Shown here piece by piece: positions 47,389 to 56,776 of a stretch of DNA of 64,000 bases (the first letter of the stretch is position 1; each line of letters opens with the position of its first letter). Made by a program: the position numbers and the translations under genes. Origin of the DNA: Leptolyngbya sp. KIOST-1 (lineage in GTDB: Bacteria; Cyanobacteriota; Cyanobacteriia; Phormidesmidales; Phormidesmidaceae); assembly GCF_000763385.1 (NCBI RefSeq), contig NZ_JQFA01000002.1:1798001-1862000 (forward strand), read 5' to 3'. The notes under the pieces were generated by a model, which saw nothing but the letters and a program-made list of their open reading frames with translations, ran no database searches and was not told where the DNA came from.

Positions 47389-48543
47389 CTATGCGCGCTG
47401 ACCGCACATCAGCCGCTGCTCCGCCGTCACCTCACTGTAGAGGGCTTCCAGGGCCGAGATATTGTCGCGCAGGGTGTAGCGCTGCAGCACTCGCTCGCGG
47501 GCCTTGTGGCCCAACAGCTGGGTAATTTCGGGGTGGTCGCGCAAAATGGGCAAGATGGTTTGTAGCTGCGACGACACCCGCTGCGTGTCGAGCACAATGC
47601 CCGCCCCGTCGGCCAGCACCTCGCCGTCGGCCCCGGCGTCGGTGGCGATACAGGCGGTGCCGCAGGCCATCGCCTCCAGCAGCGACAGCGACAGCCCCTC
47701 CACCAGAGACGGCAGGATAAAGCCGTCCGCCGCCCGCAGAATATCGATGCGGCGCTGCTCGTTGGCCAGGTAGCCCAGCCACAGAATGTCGTCATCCTCG
47801 CCGTAGAACCGCTTTAGGGACGCCTCCAGGGGACCGCTGCCGACGATCGCCAGCTTGCAGTTAGGCCCCATCTCCGCCTGACGCCAGCCCCGCAGCAGCG
47901 CCTCCACATTTTTTTCCAGCGAAATTCGCCCCTGGTAGACAAACAGCTGCCGGGCGTACAGATCGGCCTTTACCGCCGACGGCCCGGGCGAGTAGCGCAG
48001 GGTATCTACGCCGTTGGGAATGACCACCAGGGTAGAGGCGGGCACCCCCAGCTTGCTCAGCAGGTCGCGCTGTAGCTCCGAAAAGACGATGACGCGATCG
48101 TAGTTGGCCAGACAGGGGGCATAGAGCTGGTAGGTGAGGTGCTGGGTGCCCGAGGTCAGGCTGCGTACCCGGCGATCGAAGGCGGGATGAAAGGTGGCCA
48201 CCAGGGGAATCTTGAGGTCGGCACAGATTTCGGGCAGCCTAAAATCGAGCGGTGACAGGGTCAGCGACGCGTGGACCAGGTCGGGCTGCAGTCGCTCCAG
48301 GGCTTCCGCCAGCAGCTTGCCCGACTTCAGGGACGGAATCGTCAGAATCTGGGATTTGAACAGGAAAGGTAGCGGCACCTCCTCGGAGCGCTGGATTGGG
48401 TCGTGATGCTGCCCTTCCTGGGGTTGGGCAAAGTGCAAAAAGGTAACCCGGTAGCCACGCTCCAGCAGGGCGTTGGTCACCTCTCGGCCATAGGTGACGT
48501 TGCCACAGAAGGGATTTTTTTTACCTAGCCACGCGATGTGCAT
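47389..48543 (-). CDS. Family 4-type glycosyltransferase
   Basis: 384 aa GT-B enzyme. N-terminal 'HIAWLGKKNPFCGNVTYGREVT' region binds the acceptor; the GT4 donor site shows 'VIPNGVDTLRYSPG', 'YQGRISLEKNVEALLRGW' and the E-x7-E element 'PSLVEGLSLSLLEAMACGTACIATDAGA'. Likely adds a sugar to a lipid or exopolysaccharide. It ends 100 bp before the 216-aa gene downstream, so the two may be cotranscribed. Confidence 0.9.
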   Translation of the reverse strand: MHIAWLGKKNPFCGNVTYGREVTNALLERGYRVTFLHFAQPQEGQHHDPIQRSEEVPLPFLFKSQILTIPSLKSGKLLAEALERLQPDLVHASLTLSPLDFRLPEICADLKIPLVATFHPAFDRRVRSLTSGTQHLTYQLYAPCLANYDRVIVFSELQRDLLSKLGVPASTLVVIPNGVDTLRYSPGPSAVKADLYARQLFVYQGRISLEKNVEALLRGWRQAEMGPNCKLAIVGSGPLEASLKRFYGEDDDILWLGYLANEQRRIDILRAADGFILPSLVEGLSLSLLEAMACGTACIATDAGADGEVLADGAGIVLDTQRVSSQLQTILPILRDHPEITQLLGHKARERVLQRYTLRDNISALEALYSEVTAEQRLMCGQRA

Positions 48544-48656
48544 GCCGTGTCGCGATATCCGCTAAACATCCGAAACCAGCATCAGCTATGGGCTGACGCG
48601 ATCGCCTCAAGGGGCCATTTATGGCCAAGGTAAAAAAACAGTGCCTGGCGTAGCGC

Positions 48657-50093
48657 CTAGACCTTTCTCATGGCCGTATCGGCAATATACCAGGTTACAA
48701 CTCCCCCTAAACCCACCAGGGCGCCCATGCCAATGAAAACATTGGCCAATCCCAGGCGCGCTTCCACGATGCTGGCCAGGGCCAAAGGCAGGCTAAGGGC
48801 AATATTGATCAAATTGTTTTGCAGGCCAAACACTTTACCCCGCATCGCTTCTGGCGTTTTTTCCTGAATCAGGGTCTGCATCGGAATCCCAACGAAGGCC
48901 CCACACAGGCCAAGTACCGCAATAATCACCATGGAGGCCCACAGCTGATGGGTGGTCCAGGCCAGGGAAACCAGACAAGCCGCGAGGCCAAGGGCACCCC
49001 ACAGGCTCAGAAATCGCCTGGGAAAACGGGGGCCAAAGTTGCCCACCAGCACCGCCCCCAGGCCCAGGCCCAGCCCCCCAGCGGCCAGCAAAAAGCCAAA
49101 CTGCGAGGCCTTGATGGCGGGGATCATTTCGGCCAGCCGCACGGCCAGCACCGCCAGGGCCGCAAAAACCGAGGACAGCAGCACCAGCTGAATAATTGCC
49201 ACCCGCACCTGCACCTGCTGCCCCAGGTAGCGCAAGCCATCTTTGATGTCGGCCCAAAACTGAGACAAATCTTCGTGGGCTGCCGAGAGGGTTTCTGGGC
49301 CGGGGGCCATCGTCGTCAGGCAGAGCCCCGCCACCAAATAGCTGAGGCCCACCAAAATAGCCGGGCCATTGTTGGCGATTCCCAGGGCCAGCATCAGCCG
49401 GTCGGCCAGGGCTAGCAGCGGCTCACCCACCGCAAAGCCGACAATCACCGACGCCATCATAGTGGTGGTGTAGAGGGAGTTGGCCGAGAGCAGATCGCCT
49501 TCGGCCACAATTAGCGGAATAATGGACTGCTCCGCCGGGGCAAAAAACTGGGTCAGGGTAGAAATGAGAAAGGTCACCAGCAGCAGCAGCCAAAAAGCCA
49601 CCGGCAGGCCCAGCACAGTACCCCAACCCAGGGTCAGCCAAATTCCCAGGGGCAGGGCCATTACCAGGCCGCCCCGCAGCAAGTTCGACCAGATCAGGAC
49701 CGGGCGCTTGGGCCAGCGATCGACAAATACCCCGGCCAGGGCCCCAAACAGGACGGCGGGCACCGTGAAGGCAATCATCACCGCTGCTACCCAGCCACTA
49801 ATGGTCTGTCCAGGGGTTTCAAAGCGGGCTGCAATGATGGCGATCATCAGGACCAGATAGACTTTGTCGGCCAGCTGAGAGAACAGCTGCCCGGCCCATA
49901 GGATTAAAAAATTACGGTTTTGAAACACAGCCCCAAACCCGTTCTCTGGCTCTGGGGGCAGGTGATCGAAACCCAGCGCCCCCCGTTGTGCCGGGGCAGA
50001 GTCTATGTCGTCTGAGGTGGATTTTTCAAACTCAGCCGGAGACAAATCGTTTGCCTCGGCTGTGTCAGTATCAGCATCAAACTCGCGGAGCAT
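48657..50093 (-). CDS. MFS transporter
   Basis: 478 aa, about 12 membrane helices after a 50-residue polar N-terminus. 'NFLILWAGQLFSQLADKVYLVLM' at helix 1 and 'ALAGVFVDRWPKRPVLIWSNLLRGG' (motif A-like loop 2-3) mark the drug/lipid exporter type of MFS, as in EntS/LplT-like members. Substrate unknown. It starts 50 bp after the recO stop on the same strand and probably shares its transcript. Confidence 0.88.
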   Translation of the reverse strand: MLREFDADTDTAEANDLSPAEFEKSTSDDIDSAPAQRGALGFDHLPPEPENGFGAVFQNRNFLILWAGQLFSQLADKVYLVLMIAIIAARFETPGQTISGWVAAVMIAFTVPAVLFGALAGVFVDRWPKRPVLIWSNLLRGGLVMALPLGIWLTLGWGTVLGLPVAFWLLLLVTFLISTLTQFFAPAEQSIIPLIVAEGDLLSANSLYTTTMMASVIVGFAVGEPLLALADRLMLALGIANNGPAILVGLSYLVAGLCLTTMAPGPETLSAAHEDLSQFWADIKDGLRYLGQQVQVRVAIIQLVLLSSVFAALAVLAVRLAEMIPAIKASQFGFLLAAGGLGLGLGAVLVGNFGPRFPRRFLSLWGALGLAACLVSLAWTTHQLWASMVIIAVLGLCGAFVGIPMQTLIQEKTPEAMRGKVFGLQNNLINIALSLPLALASIVEARLGLANVFIGMGALVGLGGVVTWYIADTAMRKV

Positions 50094-50143
50094 GGGTTAA
50101 CCAACGAACCAGCAGGGCGCTGAATAGCTCTCTACCCAGCAGT

Positions 50144-50989
50144 TTAAACGGTAGCAAAACAGACATCAACCAGAGCTGCCGACCGAATCGGACGTTCAAA
50201 GTGGTCCTGAGCATATTCTCGCAGAAGGCGCTCAACTCGCGACCACAGCTGCTGGCTTTTGCCTGCCCCACTGGACTCAAAGCCGTGGGGCAGGTCTGTG
50301 GGGAGGGTCGAGACAATGTCAGGCTTGCTCAGCTGCTGGAGCAGCGCGACATCGGTAGCGGTTAGCAGCGTTGGGCGCTTCTGGCTCTGGCTTGAGCGCC
50401 CCGATGACTCGACCAGTGGGGGAGTAGCGGCTAGCTGCACCAGCCCTCCGGCATCGGTCCTAAACTCAACGCGCCAGGCGGGGTCGAGCAGATTGGGCAC
50501 AATGTCTACCCGACTGAGGGTGCAGCGGTGCACCTCGGGAGCCACCCCATCCAGGGCCAGCAGGTGGTAAAGCCCGTGGCAGAGAGCCGCCAGCAGCGCC
50601 CCGGGAGGGGCAGTTTCGAGGCGTTCCAGATGTTCTACGAGTACATTATACAAATCGCTCTGGGTACAGTCGCTCAGGGCCATGAGTAGGGCCACCTCGG
50701 CCAGGTACTGGCTGGCGGTCAGCCGCCCCAGGTGCTGACTTAGCCCTGGAAAGGTGCGCTGGGTCTCAGCCTGAACCAGCTTGTCGAGGCGCTTGCCCTT
50801 GACCACCAGGCAGTCGTTGATAACGAACAGACCGCTGCGCCCCCCCAGCCGCGACTGGTGCTTGCGCGCCCCCGGAGCCACCGCCCGCACCAGACCCAGA
50901 TCGGGGGTGAGGATGGTGAGCAGGCGATCGCTCTCGCCCAGCGGCATGGCCTTGAGGTTGATGCCAGTGGTTTTGTAGGTTTGACTCAT
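50144..50989 (-). CDS. recO: DNA repair protein RecO
   Basis: 281 aa. RecO helps RecR load RecA on SSB-coated DNA. The N-terminal OB fold begins 'TYKTTGINLKAMPLGESDRLL' and continues 'RAVAPGARKHQSRLGG'; the helical C-terminal part has no zinc cysteines. A Ser/Gln-rich insert at about 195-215 is unusual. Followed by the MFS gene. Confidence 0.93.
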   Translation of the reverse strand: MSQTYKTTGINLKAMPLGESDRLLTILTPDLGLVRAVAPGARKHQSRLGGRSGLFVINDCLVVKGKRLDKLVQAETQRTFPGLSQHLGRLTASQYLAEVALLMALSDCTQSDLYNVLVEHLERLETAPPGALLAALCHGLYHLLALDGVAPEVHRCTLSRVDIVPNLLDPAWRVEFRTDAGGLVQLAATPPLVESSGRSSQSQKRPTLLTATDVALLQQLSKPDIVSTLPTDLPHGFESSGAGKSQQLWSRVERLLREYAQDHFERPIRSAALVDVCFATV

Positions 50990-51294
50990 TGAGGTTGATT
51001 CAGGGGGCGGCTACAGCGCCAGAGCCCTGGCATAGCGCTCTCTTGAAAACCAGTTTGTGAAGACCAGCTTGAGTCCAGATCGCTACGCGGCGGCGGGTAG
51101 TGCTTCCATTGTATGGAAAAATAGGGGGCTGAGCTCTTTAAAATGTTGAGGCGATCGCCTTTTTTTGACTAGAAAAATCATCTAGACAAAAGCTTGTGCT
51201 ATACCTGCGGAAACCTTTTCTAAAAATTCATTCTCAAATAGGTATTTTTTTAGCCGTCAAATTAGCGTTATTTCCTACTATTTGCGAACAGATT
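50990..51294. other. Intergenic promoter region between recO and the CMD gene
   Basis: About 305 bp. AT-rich toward the CMD gene, so promoters for both diverging genes fit here. AGGCGATCGCCT followed by a T-run (51149-51166) looks like a terminator hairpin but is a HIP1 palindrome with no upstream gene to end. Confidence 0.4.
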
Positions 51295-51684
51295 ATGGAC
51301 TCAACCCGATATACCCGTGGACAAGCTGCCCTAGCCAGAATTCATGGTCACATCGGTGAGGGGGTCATGGATGCCCTGGGCGATATTGCCCCCGACTTTG
51401 CCCGGCTGATTGTGGAATTTCCCTACGGGGATATTTACTCACGGCCCGGCCTATCGCCCAAGCAACGGCAGATTGCCACGATCGCGTCTCTGGTCACCCT
51501 CGGTAACGCCCCCACCGAACTCAAGGCCCATATTCAGGGCAGCCTGAACGTAGGCTGCACCCGAGACGAAATTGTTGAAGTGATCATGCAGATGGCGGTA
51601 TACGCTGGATTTCCGGCTGCTGTCAATGCGCTGCTGGTGGCCAAAGCCGTTTTTGCCGAACTGGATCAAAAACAGTCAATTTGA
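51295..51684 (+). CDS. Carboxymuconolactone decarboxylase (CMD)-family protein
   Basis: 129 aa from ATG 51295; longer frames upstream cover AT-rich promoter sequence. CMD/AhpD fold: 'RPGLSPKQRQIATIASLVTLGN' and the helix 'GCTRDEIVEVIMQMAVYAGFPAAVNAL'. The AhpD CxxC redox motif is absent (single Cys in 'VGCTRDE'), so it is closer to gamma-carboxymuconolactone decarboxylase-type members. The SDR gene follows 80 bp later. Confidence 0.88.
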   Translation: MDSTRYTRGQAALARIHGHIGEGVMDALGDIAPDFARLIVEFPYGDIYSRPGLSPKQRQIATIASLVTLGNAPTELKAHIQGSLNVGCTRDEIVEVIMQMAVYAGFPAAVNALLVAKAVFAELDQKQSI

Positions 51685-51764
51685 GCCAATTGCCGGGTTA
51701 GTTCATAACTTAATAACCTGCGTTCCTTAGCACCGAACGTTACATCGCTTGGGCGTCGTTTAAC

Positions 51765-52556
51765 ATGGTTCAATTCAGCTCAACTGCCAATCCTTCGGCC
51801 CCAGCCGGCCTAAAACCCGTTTTGATTGTAACCGGCGGCAGTCGAGGCATTGGGGCAGCTACGGCCCAGCTAGCCGCTGCGCGGGGGTATGCAGTGTGCG
51901 TCAACTACCGGCACCACCAGGCCGCCGCCAGCGGGGTGGTCGGATCCATTGCCCGGGCAGGCGGACAGGCGATCGCCGTCGCCGCCGATGTCGCCATTGA
52001 GGCCGAGGTGGTGCGTCTGTTTCAGACCGTAGATGCGCAGCTGGGCCGGGTGACGGCCCTGGTCAACAACGCCGGCATTTTAGAACGGCAGCAGCGCGTC
52101 GAAGACATCGATGCCGCCCGGATCTCCCGCATACTGGCCGTCAACGTGACCGGCAGCTTTTTGTGCGCCCGCGAAGCGATCCGGCGGATGTCAACCCGAC
52201 GCGGCGGAGCGGGGGGAGCCATCGTCAATGTGTCGTCGGTGGCGGCCCGTCTGGGTGCGCCAGGGGAATATGTGGACTATGCCGCCGCCAAGGGCGCGAT
52301 CGACAGCCTGACCATTGGCCTGGCGCAGGAAGTGGCCGCCGAAGGCATTCGCGTCAATGCCGTGCGCCCTGGGTTCATCTATACCGATATCCACGCCAGC
52401 GGCGGCGAACCCGATCGCGTCGAGCGAGTCAAAACAGCTGTACCCCTGGGGCGAGGCGGACAGGCGATCGAGGTGGCCCAGGCCATTCTGTGGCTGCTGT
52501 CGGCGGAGTCGGCCTACACAACGGGCGCATTTATCGATGTGGCCGGTGGCAAATAG
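51765..52556 (+). CDS. Short-chain dehydrogenase/reductase
   Basis: 263 aa classical SDR. Cofactor motif 'VTGGSRGIGAATAQLAA' with following 'NYRHHQ' hints at NADP preference, 'NNAGIL' structural motif, catalytic Ser-Tyr-Lys in 'IVNVSSVAARLG...YVDYAAAKGA' and 'VRPGFIYTDIH'. The substrate is unknown; it resembles glucose-dehydrogenase/3-oxoacyl-reductase type members. It follows the CMD gene and both could belong to a small aromatic or carbonyl pathway. Confidence 0.93.
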   Translation: MVQFSSTANPSAPAGLKPVLIVTGGSRGIGAATAQLAAARGYAVCVNYRHHQAAASGVVGSIARAGGQAIAVAADVAIEAEVVRLFQTVDAQLGRVTALVNNAGILERQQRVEDIDAARISRILAVNVTGSFLCAREAIRRMSTRRGGAGGAIVNVSSVAARLGAPGEYVDYAAAKGAIDSLTIGLAQEVAAEGIRVNAVRPGFIYTDIHASGGEPDRVERVKTAVPLGRGGQAIEVAQAILWLLSAESAYTTGAFIDVAGGK

Positions 52557-52573
52557 CTCCCGGGGGGCAAGCC

Positions 52574-52593
52574 GCAGGGGCGATCGCCCCTGC
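52574..52593. repeat. HIP1-centred perfect palindrome
   Basis: GCAGGGGCGATCGCCCCTGC, 20 bp, sits 17 bp after the SDR stop. It has the GGGGCGATCGCCCC core shared with repeat family R1. Could act as a hairpin terminator. Confidence 0.7.
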
Positions 52594-52673
52594 CAAAATC
52601 CGACATGGTTCTTGACCTGCCCTGGCGGCACAGCCCCTGTCTTCACACAAAAGGAGGCAGATGGGGTAAGTTT

Positions 52674-53978
52674 ATGCCTGTGGTTTGGCCTGAGCGGTTT
52701 ATGGGTTACAGACGTTTTTTCACCGGGTTGGGCCTGGGCCTAGTGCTCAGCGTTTGCCTCGCCTGCTCCCAGCGGGTGCTGCTGTCGGAGCCGCCCCCCT
52801 CTGCCGATGCGGTAGCCGCGGAGGTTTCTCCCCAGCAGGCGCGGGAGGGGTCGGCGATCGCCTCCGAACTCCCCGCCCCTGTCGCTCCGGAGCTATCCGC
52901 CGCCGCCCAGGGCTGGATTGCCAGTGCTCCGGGGGGCATGGTCAGCCCGCCCCGCAAGGATGTGCGCCTGGTAGCCATCAGCGACCTGAACAGCGCCTAC
53001 GGATCCACCGACTACGACCCGGAGGTCGATAAGGCGATCGCGCTGCTGCCCTTCTGGCAGCCCGATCTGGTGGTCTGCGGCGGCGATATGGTCGCCGGGC
53101 AAAAGGCATCCCTCACCCCCGAGCAAATCAGGGCCATGTGGCAGGCCTTTGACGATCGCGTCGCGGCCCCGCTGCGCGCCCAAAACCTCCCCTTTGGCTT
53201 CACCGTTGGTAACCACGACGCCTCCGGGGCCAGGGGACCCAACAACACATTCCTGTTCCAGCAGGAACGCGATCTGGCCACCGTCTACTGGAGGGCTCCA
53301 GAGCACAGCCCTGGGGTCAACTTCATCGACCGCAGCGATTTTCCCTTCTACTACACCTTTGAGCAGCAGGGCATTTTCTTTATGGCCTGGGATGGCTCGA
53401 CCAGCCAGATTCCAGCGGATAAACTGGCCTGGGTGGAGCAGGCCCTGGCCAGCGACGCCGCCCAGCAGGCCAAAGCCCGAATTTTGATCAGCCACCTGCC
53501 CCTCTACGGGGTGGCGGTGGGCCGCGATCGCCCCGGCGAAGTAATGGCCAACCCCGAACAGCTGCGGGCCATGCTCGAGCGCTACCGCGTGCACACCTAC
53601 ATCAGCGGCCACCATCACGCCTACTACCCCGGCCACCGCGGGCAGCTCCAGCTGCTGCACACCGGGATTTTGGGCTCTGGCCCCCGCCCCCTGATCGACA
53701 GCAATCGCCCCCCCTGGAAGGGCCTGACGGTCATCGATATAGACTTCAGCGATCCCGACCTGACTACCTACACCACCTACGACATCCAAACCCTGCGCAC
53801 GGTTGAGTACGACGAACTCCCCCGATTCTTGGCGGGGCACAATGGCGTGGTGCTGCGCCGGGATATTGCCTACGACGACCTGGCCCCCGACGAGAAGTCA
53901 TTCTGTGAGCAACGCCTGGGGAAAGCCCTGTGTACCAGCCACCTGCCCTTCCCCAAACCCAAAACCTATGCAGCCTAG
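52674..53978 (+). CDS. Exported metallophosphoesterase
   Basis: 434 aa from ATG 52674 (52701 is the alternative). A signal peptide 'FFTGLGLGLVLSVCLACSQR' ends in a lipobox-like LAC. The calcineurin-type fold shows 'VAISDLNSAYGSTDY' where the usual DxH is Asp-Leu-Asn, 'VCGGDMVAG', 'TVGNHDASG', 'ISHLPLYG' and 'SGHHHAYYPG'. The Asn in motif I also occurs in related cyanobacterial sequences by memory. It is probably periplasmic; substrate unknown. Confidence 0.85.
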   Translation: MPVVWPERFMGYRRFFTGLGLGLVLSVCLACSQRVLLSEPPPSADAVAAEVSPQQAREGSAIASELPAPVAPELSAAAQGWIASAPGGMVSPPRKDVRLVAISDLNSAYGSTDYDPEVDKAIALLPFWQPDLVVCGGDMVAGQKASLTPEQIRAMWQAFDDRVAAPLRAQNLPFGFTVGNHDASGARGPNNTFLFQQERDLATVYWRAPEHSPGVNFIDRSDFPFYYTFEQQGIFFMAWDGSTSQIPADKLAWVEQALASDAAQQAKARILISHLPLYGVAVGRDRPGEVMANPEQLRAMLERYRVHTYISGHHHAYYPGHRGQLQLLHTGILGSGPRPLIDSNRPPWKGLTVIDIDFSDPDLTTYTTYDIQTLRTVEYDELPRFLAGHNGVVLRRDIAYDDLAPDEKSFCEQRLGKALCTSHLPFPKPKTYAA

Positions 53979-54295
53979 CCTTTGGATCCTAGCCCCGACC
54001 TGCCACCGGTCAGGAATCAATCAGCCTGGAGCAGAACAATCGGCGGTCAGCGCACTGGTTTTGTGCTAGGGTAGGAAGGAATAAGGGCAGTTATGCCCGA
54101 GCTTTGCTGTCTGTATGTTTTATGCCGACAGTTTTTTAATGACCGTGCTGCTACGCAGCCTTAACGACTCTGCCTGGAACAGTGGGAGGTGGCTCAAAAG
54201 TTCCGGGGCAATCCAACCCAATTTTTGCAGGTCTCAGCGCCTGCCGATTGTTTGGCTCACCAGTTCATACCCAAGGAGTAAAGAAGCGATTTCGT
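53979..54295 (+). promoter_or_regulatory. Long leader upstream of rpsU with attenuator-like hairpin
   Basis: About 317 bp without a gene. CTGTC...GACAG followed by TTTTTT at 54107-54137 resembles an intrinsic terminator or attenuator. It could end the upstream transcript or control rpsU. An AAGGAG ribosome site lies at about 54273-54278. Confidence 0.4.
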
Positions 54296-54472
54296 ATGAC
54301 TCAAGTCGTTGTAGGTGAAAACGAGGGCATTGAATCAGCCCTGCGCCGCTTTAAGCGGCAGGTCTCTAAGGCAGGGATTTTTTCAGAAGTTAAGCGTCGT
54401 CGCCACTTCGAGACGCCCCAGGAAAAGCGCAAGCGCAAAGCCGTAGCTCGTCGCAAAAAGCGCTACCGCTAA
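54296..54472 (+). CDS. rpsU: Ribosomal protein bS21
   Basis: 58 aa. '[20 protein letters not shown]' and the basic tail '[16 protein letters not shown]' are typical of S21, the small 30S protein near the mRNA 3' end that helps initiation. Start chosen at the canonical '[10 protein letters not shown]'. A strong terminator follows. Confidence 0.97.
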   Translation: MTQVVVGENEGIESALRRFKRQVSKAGIFSEVKRRRHFETPQEKRKRKAVARRKKRYR

Positions 54473-54579
54473 ACCGCCATCCGGCCATGTCTGGACATCT
54501 CGAATCTAGCGGGCGACTCTCGGCCTAAACCGATTGGCCCCTAGAGCACCGTCTGGATACGGCTAATAAAACCACACCC

Positions 54580-54604
54580 AGGGACGCCAATGGCGTCCCT
54601 TTTT
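54580..54604 (+). terminator. Intrinsic terminator of rpsU
   Basis: AGGGACGCCA-A-TGGCGTCCCT hairpin followed by TTTT. It lies about 110 bp after the rpsU stop and just before the convergent UvrD/AddB-like gene. Confidence 0.88.
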
Positions 54605-54636
54605 ATTGGGGTTACATCTTTTATTGGGGTTACATC
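54601..54636. repeat. Two-copy 18-bp tandem repeat
   Basis: TTTTATTGGGGTTACATC twice in a row, starting within the T-run of the rpsU terminator. It ends 9 bp before the stop codon of the convergent gene. Confidence 0.85.
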
Positions 54637-54645
54637 CCGCTCGGG

Positions 54646-56751
54646 CTACCCCTCGGTATTGGCGTTGACCAGAGTCAGCAGCGGGCCGATCTGCTCCTGT
54701 CCGCTGACGGCCAGTTCGCTGTGGCACAGTACTACACGCTCCGTCACCCGGCCCAGCAGATCGCGCAGGATACGCTCGGGGCGATCGCGGTGCAGCTCCT
54801 CCAGCTCGTCCGTGCGCCAGGGTCGCCCCCCATAGCTGTCCAGAAAAATCGGGTAGCCAAACAACAAATCCTCTGTGCCCCCCAGCCACCGGGGCGATCC
54901 GGCATCGATCCAGAAGTGCCAGCGGTGGCGCAGGCGCTGAAGTCGGTACTGATACACCGTGGCAATGGTAATCACTCGCTGGCTGGGGTCAGCCGACTCC
55001 ACCGGGTAGGGATCGGCGGTGACGGTACCCTGGCGCAGCAACAGAATGAACCGCTCCAGGGCGGGTTTGAGCAGGTGGGCCGGGGTGGTGCCCAGGGTGG
55101 GGGGAATCTGACGCAGCCGATCTTCGATCGCCCAGTACTGCTGGGCGGTTTCCATCAGCTCGCGCAGGGCCGCCAGCTGGTCGGGGGGCAGGTGACTGCC
55201 GCCCCAGTAAAAGGTCTGAATGGCCCGATCCAGCACGCTGACCACCCCTGGGGTGAGGCGGCGCTGGCGCTGCTGCCGCTGCTGCTCAATCCACTGGCGG
55301 AGGCGGCTGTAGGCGTCGGTCGCCTTGTAACCCAGCCGGTCCCAGCGCTCGAAGCGCTCGACGGGCAGCAGCTCTGGCTGCTCCAGGCCAGGTTCAAAAC
55401 AGTGGTCTACCAGCAGCTCGGCCCGCACCGGATCGATCTGCACCGACTCAAACCAGGGGCCGGCCTCCGGGGCCTGGGGAATCTGGCTGAGCACCAGCAG
55501 CATTTCGGCCACGGCTTCCGCATCGGCCAGCCGCCCCAGCCCGGGGTAGACAAAGCTCAGCAGGGTGAGTAAGGCCCGCACCAGCGGCGAGTGAATCACC
55601 GGGCGCTGGTCGTTGAGGGAGGCCACGGGCAGACCGCGGCTGGTCAAGATTTCGGCCAGGGTGTAGCGGGCGATCGCGTCCAGACCGGGGCCAATAATCG
55701 CCACCTCGTGGGGGGCGACCTGCCCATCCTTAACCACCTTCACAACCTGCTCCGCCGTCTGCCGCAGCAGCTCTCCCCGCGACACTGTCTGCAGGGTTTG
55801 AAAGCAGGCCAGCGGTTCTGGCTGGGTGAGCGGATCCATCACCCACTGCACCACCTGGTCGCCCCAGCGGTAACCCAGGGAGGCGGCGGCGGGGTCGGGC
55901 CGCTGGCTCACCTGACACTGGGGCTTTAGCTGCCGCTCCAGGCTGTCGGGGTTGGCCCCCATGCCCAACCGCCCTTTACCGTAGCGGTTCCAAGTAATCG
56001 CCACCGGGCGGTCCCCGTCGATAAAGACCTGGAGCCACTGGGCGGCGATCGCCGGGTACTCGTCCAGGTCATCGACAAAAACACCGCCGTAGCGGGCCAG
56101 CAGTTTCTCCTGGTAGAGGGGATGGGGCAGCAGATGTCGCCAGTACAGCTCGGTCATCACCCCGTAGGTGAGCAGGCTGCGCTCCAGGCACCAGTCGCGC
56201 CAGCCCACCACCGCCTCGCCGATCGCCTGCCAGACAGTCTCCGGCGCATAGCCCGAGGGGATTCCTTCGGGCAGCAGCACCGGCAAATCCTCCGCCGGAA
56301 TTCCCGCCCCCGCCGCCATCTGCAAAAAGTCGAGCGCTCGCCGCACGGTTTGGGCCTCGCGCCAGCCCTCGACGGTCAGGGTGCCGTCCAGCAATTTCTC
56401 CTGCCACAGCCCGGTGGTCAGCTCCTGCTCATTTTCAGGGCGCAACCGCAGCGGAAACTGCGGCAGCAGCCCCAGGCTGTTCACCAGCAGCGGCCAGAAC
56501 AAAGTAACTTCGTCCTGAATAAACCCGTTAGGCGTAGTTGTAACCACCGCCACTGCGGGGACCAGATCGGCCAGACGGGCCGCCAGTCGCAGGCGGTTGT
56601 CGCCATTGGCCGCAAAAACCAAATAGCTCTGCCCCAGTGCCAGGGGTGGACCGCCGGGGCGATGGGCCGAATCAGCGCTCAGCTGCTCCAGCAGCCAGGC
56701 CGTCTTGCCGCTACCTGTCGCACCCTCAAGCCACCGGGGCCGGTCTGCCAT
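54646..56751 (-). CDS. UvrD/AddB-like P-loop protein
   Basis: 701 aa. Walker A 'GATGSGKTAWLL' lies at residues about 10-21 and 'GGVFVDDLDEYP' is a Walker-B-like element near 225-235. The overall layout resembles inactivated helicase subunits of AddAB/RecBCD-type nucleases, with 'QRVITIATVYQYRLQRLRHRW' near the end replacing helicase motif VI. No nuclease motif or Fe-S cysteines are seen. Cyanobacterial relatives are called recombinase-family proteins; function not proven. Gene ends 42 bp from the rpsU terminator. Confidence 0.55.
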   Translation of the reverse strand: MADRPRWLEGATGSGKTAWLLEQLSADSAHRPGGPPLALGQSYLVFAANGDNRLRLAARLADLVPAVAVVTTTPNGFIQDEVTLFWPLLVNSLGLLPQFPLRLRPENEQELTTGLWQEKLLDGTLTVEGWREAQTVRRALDFLQMAAGAGIPAEDLPVLLPEGIPSGYAPETVWQAIGEAVVGWRDWCLERSLLTYGVMTELYWRHLLPHPLYQEKLLARYGGVFVDDLDEYPAIAAQWLQVFIDGDRPVAITWNRYGKGRLGMGANPDSLERQLKPQCQVSQRPDPAAASLGYRWGDQVVQWVMDPLTQPEPLACFQTLQTVSRGELLRQTAEQVVKVVKDGQVAPHEVAIIGPGLDAIARYTLAEILTSRGLPVASLNDQRPVIHSPLVRALLTLLSFVYPGLGRLADAEAVAEMLLVLSQIPQAPEAGPWFESVQIDPVRAELLVDHCFEPGLEQPELLPVERFERWDRLGYKATDAYSRLRQWIEQQRQQRQRRLTPGVVSVLDRAIQTFYWGGSHLPPDQLAALRELMETAQQYWAIEDRLRQIPPTLGTTPAHLLKPALERFILLLRQGTVTADPYPVESADPSQRVITIATVYQYRLQRLRHRWHFWIDAGSPRWLGGTEDLLFGYPIFLDSYGGRPWRTDELEELHRDRPERILRDLLGRVTERVVLCHSELAVSGQEQIGPLLTLVNANTEG

Positions 56752-56776
56752 GGCAACAACTCAGGTAGGACACCGA

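Noticed and set aside
51149..51166. HIP1 palindrome with T-run as a terminator
   Set aside because: It lies between diverging genes where nothing needs to end, and HIP1 palindromes are everywhere in this genome.
54601..54636. 18-bp tandem repeat as a CRISPR- or integron-like array
   Set aside because: Only two units, directly abutting, with no spacers; best read as a local duplication at the rpsU terminator.
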